Positions 58,655 to 64,000 of a DNA stretch of 64,000 nucleotides are shown one piece after another (within the stretch, counting starts at the first letter, position 1; the number at the start of each line of letters is the position of its first letter). The notes under the pieces are model-generated. The model made no database searches. It had not been told where the DNA came from and saw only the letters and a list, made by a program, of their open reading frames with translations. The DNA lies in NCBI GenBank assembly GCA_016716715.1, contig JADJVE010000001.1:511807-575806 (forward strand). The letters are read 5' to 3'. A program made the translations under genes and the position numbers. Source of the DNA: Acidobacteriota bacterium (lineage in GTDB: Bacteria; Acidobacteriota; Thermoanaerobaculia; UBA5066).

Positions 58655-60659
58655 GTGGACCCGCTCGCGCTCCGGGACATGGGCGAGCGTCTCGACGCGT
58701 TCCTCTCCGCCGAGGGCGTGGGCGACCGGTCCGGACGCGTTCGTCCGGCTCGTGCGGTCGGCGCGCATCATCGCCGCCCGTCCGTCCGAGGCCATCCCGC
58801 TCGTCGACGCCCTGAATGCCGACGCCGCGTGGAAGGCGCGCTTCCACGCCGCGTTCGCGGCGCTCCTCTCGGAGACCGATTCCACGGCGCTCTTCGGCGA
58901 GACGGGCATCCCGTCCGAGCGCGGCTTTCTCGCCGAGTTGTCCAACCGCATCTCGAGCCGCTTCCTGCCCGAGCCGCGCGACGACCGTGACCTCTCGCGC
59001 GTCGTGAGGCGCCTCTTCAAGAGCGCGTCGGACGTCGACGCCCTGAAGGAGCGCGACCCGCGCGTCATTCACGGCCTCGTCGAGCTCTTCGCGGGCGCGG
59101 GGGCCGGGGCCTGGGCGCCCCTGCGGCAGGGCTTCGCGGACGGCTTCCGGCTGCTCGCCGCGCGCGTCCTCGCGCACGGGCTCTCGCGCGACCTGCGCGC
59201 GCGCGGCACCGGAATGCGGGTGGCCGAGTCGCCCTTCTATCGACTGAAGAGCTCCGCCGACGCGCTTCTCGAGGCGTGGGCCGCGGGCGGCGACGTGCGC
59301 GCGGCGTCCGCCGCGTTCCGAAAGAATTCGGGCGAATGCCGCAAGGAGGCGCGGGCCGTCCAGCAGGGCCTCGAGGACGCGGGCGTCAGCGTCCAGAGCG
59401 TCTTCGACCTCGAGGTCGTGGACCGTTGCCTCACGCGCATGGCCCTCATGGCCGACGTGATCGACGCGGCGCCCGGGGGCGAGACCTCGCGCGCGGCCCA
59501 CCGCCTCCTCGTGCGCCTCGCGACGCTCGCGCAGCAGGACCGCTCCGTCCGGCACCTCGTGAAGTGGAACCTTCACCTCCTCGACCGCAAGATCGTCGAG
59601 CGCTCCGGCGAGACGGGCGAGCACTACGTCGCGACGGACAAGAAGGACTACCGGCACATCTGGACGGCGGCTGCGGGCGGCGGCGCGCTGACGGTCCTGA
59701 CCGCCGCGATCAAGATGGTCGTGCACGAGCTCCACCTGGCGCCGTTTCCGGAGAGCTTTCTCTACGGCCTCAACTACGCCGTGAGCTTCCTCGCCCTCCA
59801 GGCGTTCGGCCTCATCCTCGCGACGAAGCAGCCCGCGATGACGGCCGCGACGCTCGCGAAGATCATCCAGTCGAGCGAGGGCGAGGACCGGCTCGAGCGC
59901 GTCGCGACGTTCTTCTCGCGTCTCACGAGCTCGCAGATCGCGGCGGCGGCCGCGAACGTCCTCGCCGTCGCCGCCGGCGCGACGCTGTTCGACGGGCTCT
60001 GGCGCCTCGCGTCGGGCCACGCGTACCTCGATCCGGAGGTCGCGGCGCACACGTTCGAGACGCTCAGCCCGCTCGACAGCGGGACGGTCTTCTTCGCCGC
60101 CCTCACGGGAGTCCTCCTCTGGATGGGAAGCGTCGCGGGCGGCTGGTTCGAGAACTGGGTCACCGTGCACCGCCTGCCCGAGGCGCTCGCGGAGAAGAAG
60201 CCGGGCGGACTCTTCTCGAGGGAGCGCCTCCAGCGCATCGGCGCCTCGCTGAGTCGAAACGCGTCGGGCTGGGGCACGAACGTCGCGCTCGGGTTCCTGC
60301 TCGGCTTCGCGCCGGCCGTCGGTCGGTTCTTCGGCATCCCGTTCGACGTCCGGCACGTGACGCTCTCGACGGGCACGCTCGCGCTCTCGGCCGCGGGCCT
60401 CGGGGAGAGGTGGCTCCTCGGCGGGTGGTTCTACCGCGCGCTCGGCGGCATCGCCGTCATGTTCGTCCTGAACCTGACGGTCGCCTTCACGCTCTCCCTC
60501 GTCAACGCGGCCCGCGCCTTCGAGATGACGAACCAGGACCTCTGGGGCGTCCTCAAGCACGTCTTCACGCACTTCCGGAAGAACCCGCTCTCGTTCGTCC
60601 TGCCGCCGAAGGCGGCGCCGGACGAGGCGTCTCCGAAGGAGGCTCCTCCGGGTCAGTAG
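58655..60659 (+). pseudogene. Gcr-like membrane protein of the site-specific-recombinase family, frameshifted near its start
   Basis: The gene encodes a large membrane protein of the SpecificRecomb (Gcr) family; despite the name, members are polytopic and lack known recombinase active sites. The C-terminal 635 residues (frame from GTG 58752) hold several membrane segments, around IWTAAAGGGALTVLTAAI, LNYAVSFLALQAFGLIL, AANVLAVAAGATLFDG, VALGFLLGFAPAVGRFFG and GGIAVMFVLNLTVAFTLSL. The N-terminal start (GTG 58655, MDPLALRDMGERLDAFLSAEG) is in another frame. Removing one G at 58733-58734 joins them as DRSDAFVRLVRSARII. Length modulo three agrees. It follows mglA by four bases. Confidence 0.7.
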
Positions 60660-60922
60660 TGGTAGCGCGCCTGCAGGAAGTCGACGCTGTCGTCGCGGAC
60701 GAGATAGACGAGGCGATGTTCTTCGGTCAGCCGTCGCGACCAGGCGCCTTTGTGAAGATGGCGGAGCGGCTCGGGCTTTCCGATTCCTTTGAAGGGGTCG
60801 CGGAGGACCGCCTCGACCAGATCGAGCGCCCGCAGTGCGGTCTTCCTGTTGGTATCCACCCAGAAACGGAGATCCTCCAGGAACTCCTTGTGAAAGATGG
60901 CGACCCTTGGTCGGGTGTTCAC
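60653..60922 (-). CDS. yoeB: YoeB/Txe-type mRNA-cleaving toxin
   Basis: The 89-residue protein belongs to the RelE/YoeB superfamily of ribosome-dependent mRNA endonucleases. It ends in ARYHY; YoeB ends in the same RYHY with catalytic His and Tyr. GKPEPLRHLHKGAWSRRLTEEHRLVYLV matches the conserved body (part quoted), with the GAWSRR arginines. ATG 60922 overlaps the antitoxin stop as ATGA. Its last 7 bases overlap the convergent Gcr-like gene. Confidence 0.93.
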   Translation of the reverse strand: MNTRPRVAIFHKEFLEDLRFWVDTNRKTALRALDLVEAVLRDPFKGIGKPEPLRHLHKGAWSRRLTEEHRLVYLVRDDSVDFLQARYHY

Positions 60923-61221
60923 CGAGCGCGCTTCGGGCGCGCCGGGACGAGCCCGAGCTTCTTCCGAAGAGCGTCCGGCGACGACCCCTTCAGCTTCCTC
61001 GTGGTCGCGCGGTTGAGGGCCGCGAGAAGCCGGGAGGCGTTCCTGGGCGACCGGAGAAGGTGCGCGGTCTCCTCGAGGCTTCGGAGCTCGGCGGCCGAAA
61101 CGAGTGCAACGTCCTCGGCTCCGCGGCGGCGGATGATCACCGAGTAGCGGTCTTGGACGACGGCCTCACAAAGAGAGGCGAAGTGAGCGCGCGCATGGGT
61201 GTATGTCGCTTCGATCGTCAT
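60919..61221 (-). CDS. yefM: YefM-type antitoxin
   Basis: The 100-residue protein has the YefM fold: IEATYTHARAHFASLCEAVVQDR at the N-terminus, SVIIRRRGAEDVALVSAAEL and SLEETAHLLRSPRNASRLLAAL in the middle, followed by a basic tail of 30 residues (RKLKGSSPDALRKKLGLVP). It neutralises YoeB and represses the operon. Two TGTACA-type sites lie immediately before its ATG. Confidence 0.93.
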   Translation of the reverse strand: MTIEATYTHARAHFASLCEAVVQDRYSVIIRRRGAEDVALVSAAELRSLEETAHLLRSPRNASRLLAALNRATTRKLKGSSPDALRKKLGLVPARPKRAR

Positions 61222-61227
61222 GGGTCA

Positions 61228-61248
61228 CCTGTACAGGAGTACGGTACA
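61228..61248 (-). promoter_or_regulatory. YefM-YoeB operator with TGTACA half-sites
   Basis: A perfect palindrome CCTGTACAGG (61228-61237) and a second imperfect site GGTACA (61243-61248), centres 13 bases apart, lie 7-27 bases before the yefM start. The E. coli yefM-yoeB operator is built from a pair of TGTACA palindromes, so this is the expected autoregulatory site. Confidence 0.7.
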
Positions 61249-61265
61249 GGATCGCGGGCACGAAT

Positions 61266-62450
61266 TCAACGCAACGCGGGCGGTGCCGCGGGCCCGCCCG
61301 CGGGCGAGCCCTTCCTGTAGACGTCCTCCCAGAACGCGAGCGTTCCGTCCGTGCTCGCGAGGGCCGTCGTGTAGATGAGCCAGACGGGGACGCGCGGCTT
61401 CAGCAGGACGACCTTCGGTCGCTCCGCCTCCATCGCCGCGGCGATCGCGGGGGTGCCCCAGCCGGGCGTGCCCCTCAGCAGGAACTCCGCGAGGGCCGGC
61501 GGGTCCGAGACGCGCACGCAGCCGTGCGAGAAGTCGCGCCGGTCGCGTGAAAAGAGCGACTTCGCCGGCGTGTCGTGGAGGTAGACGGACTCGGAGTTCG
61601 GGAAGATGAACTTCACCCGCCCGAGGGCGTTGCGCGGGCCGGGCTTCTGGCGGACGCCGAGCTTCCCGGCGCGGAGCTTCTCGACGTTCTCGGGCGTCGC
61701 CGGGAGGCCGGGCTTCGAGTCATCGCTCGTCGCCGTGAGCTCGAGATCCTTCGTGTCGAAGTACGCGGGGTTCTTCGCGTACGCCGGGAGCATCTCCTTC
61801 ACGACGATGCTGCGCGGTACGTACCAGTAAGGCCGGAAGACGAGGTACGAGATCTCGGCGGCGAGGACTGGCGTGCGCGTCCGCGCGGCCTTCCCGACGA
61901 CGACGGGCATCGTGAGCGTCGCCTTCTTCCCGCGGTCGGCGGCCGTCCAGGCGTAGAGCTGGAACGCCGGGATGTTCACGATGACAATGGACTCGGCGTC
62001 CGGCACTGGGATCGTCGCGAGCCACTTCAGGGACTCCTCGATCTCCTGCAGCCGCTTCGTGTACGGGTGGTTCAGCGCGGCGAGCGTCGGCGGGGCCGAT
62101 CACGCCGTCGGAGCGAGGCCGTGGCGGCCCTGGAACGTTTTTGACGGCGTCCACGAGCGCGCCGCCGTAGGTGCCGTCGGCAGGGGTCGCGGCGCCTTCC
62201 GGCAGGTCGCCGACGTCCTTGAGGATCTCCGCGAGGGGCGCGACGCCGGGGTACGCGTCGCCCGGCTTGACTTTCTTCACGGCGGGGACTGCCCGGGCCA
62301 GGGCTTCTTGGCGAGCGCCTGGTAGCGGGGAAGGTGCGCCGCGAGCCAGTCGTACACGGCGACGCGCGTGGGAGGGGGAGCCTGTGCGCGGGCGCCCAGG
62401 GTGCAGGCGCATAACGCCAAAGTACTGAAAACAAAGGTGAGGCGTCTCAT
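61266..62450 (-). pseudogene. L,D-transpeptidase of the YcbB class, broken by several indels
   Basis: A YcbB-like L,D-transpeptidase gene read in pieces. The N-terminus (ATG 62450) carries a signal peptide (MRRLTFVFSTLALCACTLGARA). The C-terminal frame (about 62006-61266) contains the catalytic SHGCVRVSDP (Cys nucleophile, His) and the YcbB-type flanks VVVGKAARTRTPVL and ISYLVFRPYWYVP. Between them, 62092-62300, a peptidoglycan-binding-1 motif is recoverable only by shifting frame at least four times: AVKTFQGRH, then DGVIG, then TLAALNHPY. Shifts fall at 62282-62300, the TTTTT at 62138-62142, about 62110, and the GGGG at 62092-62095. Net length is a multiple of three. Sequencing or assembly error is the simpler explanation. 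Confidence 0.75.
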
Positions 62451-62463
62451 TGGTAGCCGGAGG

Positions 62464-63082
62464 TTGTTCCATCTGGCTCCGGCTGTCAAAATCGCGGCGC
62501 TTGAAGGCCCCCTCGACCTTTCACGGCGCCGCCTCTGCACGTCCGTCCTCGCCGTAGCGGCCGCCTCCCTCCTCCCGAAGCCGCTGCAGGCCTCGCTGGA
62601 GAAGCTCGCCCGCGAGTCCGCGGGGGAGACCGGCGTGCGCGCGCTCGCGTTCCGCAACACGCACACGAACGAGAAGCTCGACGCGCCGTACTGGATTGCG
62701 GGGCGCTACCAGGAGTCCGGCCTCACCGCGATCGACTGGATCCTGCGCGACCACCGCACGGGCGACGTCCAGCGCATCGACCCGAAGCCTCCTCGATCTC
62801 CTGCACCTCCTGAAGCTGCAGGCGGCGGGCGAGGATTCGCCCGCCGTATACGAGATCGTCTCGGGCTACCGGTCGCCGCGCTCGAACGAGCTGCTGCGCA
62901 ACCGCTCCGGCGCCGTCGCGCGGCACAGCCTGCACCTCAAGGGCATGGCGGCCGACGTGCGGCTCGCGGGAGTCCCGCTCACCCGCCTGCGCGCGGCCGC
63001 GCTCGACCTCAAGCTCGGCGGCGTCGGCTACTACACCGACCAGTTCCTGCACGTCGACACCGGCCGCGTCCGCAGCTGGTAG
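62464..63082 (+). pseudogene. YcbK-like DUF882 peptidase, frameshifted
   Basis: A gene of the DUF882/YcbK (M15-like) family. The first frame has a twin-arginine-like signal (LSRRRLCTSVLAVAAASLLP) and ALAFRNTHTNEKLDAPYW, the second has VYEIVSGYRSPRSNELLRNRS, SLHLKGMAADVRL (metal-binding His and Asp) and VGYYTDQFLHVDTGRVRSW. An extra C at about 62790 separates them, and the length is one base more than a multiple of three. TTG 62464 is a tentative start. It is divergent from the YcbB-like gene; in E. coli ycbB and ycbK are also neighbours. Confidence 0.72.
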
Positions 63083-63127
63083 GAACGCCCCCGGCGGGCG
63101 CCGCGCCACACCTTACTCGCACGCGCG

Positions 63128-63156
63128 TTGACGGCGTCCACGATACAGGTCATAAT
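63128..63156 (+). promoter_or_regulatory. Promoter of the Phd-PIN toxin-antitoxin operon
   Basis: TTGACG (63128-63133), an ideal 17-base spacer, and CATAAT (63151-63156), 18 bases before the antitoxin ATG. It is one of the best sigma-70-type matches in the window. Confidence 0.6.
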
Positions 63157-63174
63157 GACCAGAGAGGTCATAAT
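63148..63174 (+). promoter_or_regulatory. Operator with repeated GGTCATAAT
   Basis: GGTCATAATGACC (63148-63160) is an inverted repeat around a central base, and GGTCATAAT recurs at 63166-63174, 18 bases downstream and touching the start codon. The first copy covers the -10 element, so binding by the antitoxin would block transcription. Confidence 0.6.
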
Positions 63175-63465
63175 ATGGCCAGGCCGGCAAGCCCCGTTTC
63201 CGTCGTCGAGGCGAAAGCGCGGTTCTCCGAAATCGTGCGCCAGGCGGAGGCCGGCGCCATCGTCATGATCCGCAGGCACGGCCGGGACGTGGCGGCCGTC
63301 GTGCCCGCGAAGGACGCCGAGCGCGTGGGCCGGCTCCGGGCGGCGGGGCCTGAAAAGGGACTCGCCTCCGTGGCGGGGGGCTGGAAGGGCGCCGAAGACC
63401 TCGTCTCGAGCCTCGATTCGACCGGACGTTCCGCTCCGCGCCGGCGGCCGCGCCTCGGGCGTTGA
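63175..63465 (+). CDS. Phd/YefM-family antitoxin
   Basis: The 96-residue protein has the Phd fold opening SPVSVVEAKARFSEIVRQAEAGAIVMIRRHGRDVAAVVP (part quoted). The C-terminal 40 residues (GWKGAEDLVSSLDSTGRSAPRRRP) are the flexible toxin-binding tail. The ATG at 63175 lies just after the repeated GGTCATAAT operator. The toxin gene begins one base after its TGA stop. Confidence 0.9.
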   Translation: MARPASPVSVVEAKARFSEIVRQAEAGAIVMIRRHGRDVAAVVPAKDAERVGRLRAAGPEKGLASVAGGWKGAEDLVSSLDSTGRSAPRRRPRLGR

Positions 63466-64000
63466 ATGGCCTTTCTCTTCGACACGGACGCCGTTGCGGA
63501 GGTCCTGCGGGAGCGGCCGGCTCCGGAGTTCATTCAGTGGCTTCGGACCGTGCCGCGTGAGGATCAGTTCACGGGCGCCGTCGTCGCGGCGGAGCTCTAC
63601 CGGGGAGCGTCCCGGTCCGGGCGTGCCCGGTTTCACCTCGAGAACATCGAGAAGCGCGTCCTGCCGAGCGTCACCGTCCTTCCGTTCGACGTGGCGGTGG
63701 CGCGCGTCTACGGCGAGATCGAGGCCGGTCTGAAGAGCGGTCACTCCCTCGCGGACGCGGACCTCCAGATCGCCGCGACCGCGATCCGCCACGGCCTCGA
63801 GCTCGTGACCGGGAGAACCGGGCACTTCGAGACGGTGCCCGGCCTCGTCCTCTGTCGCGTCCTTGGCGGCCGACAACCCACCGAGGCGCGACCTGCCGAG
63901 CCGCAACCCGCCGAGGAGCAACCTGCCGAGGAGTTGCCCCGTGACATCCACGCCGCGATGGCCGCGACCGAGATGTACCGCTGGCAGCCGGAGGAAGATT
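63466..64000 (+). CDS. PIN-domain (VapC-like) toxin with C-terminal extension, cut by the window end
   Basis: The visible 178 codons begin with a PIN domain (about residues 1-130): FLFDTDAVAEVL (first Asp), VVAAELYRGASR (Glu) and SLADADLQIAATAI (two more Asp), the VapC metal-binding set. Such toxins cleave tRNA or rRNA. A run of about 20 residues with PAE repeats (ARPAEPQPAEEQPAEELP) then leads into DIHAAMAATEMYRWQPEED and off the window. VapC toxins normally end soon after the PIN fold, so the extension is unusual. Confidence 0.85.
   Translation, partial: MAFLFDTDAVAEVLRERPAPEFIQWLRTVPREDQFTGAVVAAELYRGASRSGRARFHLENIEKRVLPSVTVLPFDVAVARVYGEIEAGLKSGHSLADADLQIAATAIRHGLELVTGRTGHFETVPGLVLCRVLGGRQPTEARPAEPQPAEEQPAEELPRDIHAAMAATEMYRWQPEED

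Noticed and set aside
58655..60659. Mobile element suggested by the site-specific recombinase family name
   Set aside because: The family consists of polytopic membrane proteins; no recombinase active site, repeats or att sites were seen, and the neighbours are housekeeping genes.
60653..64000. Defence island suggested by two toxin-antitoxin loci
   Set aside because: Only wall enzymes lie between them and no restriction, CRISPR, Abi or other defence genes were found, though the region continues past the window.

Overview
The window is high-GC, almost fully coding bacterial DNA; no stretch of 300 bases lacks a gene. It suggests a Gram-negative, didermic bacterium: a TonB-dependent receptor, SurA-like outer-membrane chaperone, LpxL/HtrB-type acyltransferase, complete division and cell-wall (dcw) cluster with a meso-diaminopimelate-type MurE, Ser/Thr kinases carrying FlgO/TPR or universal-stress domains, and an MglB/MglA polarity pair. 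That mix resembles Acidobacteriota; this is inference from gene content only. No phage, insertion sequence, CRISPR array or rRNA was seen. Layout. 1-4.9 kb: 3' end of mfd, a secreted CHRD/FG-GAP protein, a PpiC lipoprotein, and a SurA-like isomerase fused to a putative outer-membrane barrel. 4.9-6.1 kb: RNase D on the minus strand. 6.1-21 kb: dcw cluster mraZ-rsmH-ftsL-ftsI-murE-mraY-murD-ftsW-murG-murC-ftsQ-ftsA-ftsZ, with no murF, murB or ddl, stitched by 4-nt stop/start overlaps and preceded by a clear promoter and four MraZ boxes. 21-23 kb: membrane sulfatase/LTA-synthase-like enzyme. 23-25.8 kb (minus): Bax1 family, SemiSWEET, pseudouridine synthase, DnaQ-like exonuclease, small membrane protein. 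25.9-29.4 kb (plus): DUF4920, DUF1206, and a kinase-FlgO-TPR protein. 29.4-35.1 kb: TonB receptor, divergent Hsp70-like protein, PKD-like secreted protein, amidohydrolase. 35.2-41 kb (minus): four close-packed genes, metallophosphoesterase, kinase-UspA fusion, MscS channel, HAMP-SpoIIE phosphatase, a plausible envelope-signalling operon. 41-49.3 kb: four tRNA genes (Glu, Arg, two Ser), YchF-like GTPase, M20 hydrolase, ABC-2 exporter, TadA, zinc-ribbon protein and small secreted proteins. 49.3-54.8 kb (minus): two GH57 enzymes, class II glutamine amidotransferase and lipid A-type acyltransferase. 54.9-60.7 kb (plus): SRP RNA, dnaX, recR, mglB, mglA and a Gcr-like membrane protein. 60.7-64 kb: YefM-YoeB toxin-antitoxin, divergent L,D-transpeptidase (YcbB-like) and YcbK-like DUF882 peptidase, and a Phd-PIN toxin-antitoxin running off the end. 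Recurring features: many genes start within 6-20 bases of a TANNNT hexamer, often followed by CCG, suggesting short-leader or leaderless transcripts. Between 54 and 63 kb several genes carry single-base frameshifts whose reading frames recover intact family motifs on both sides, which looks more like consensus error than gene decay.
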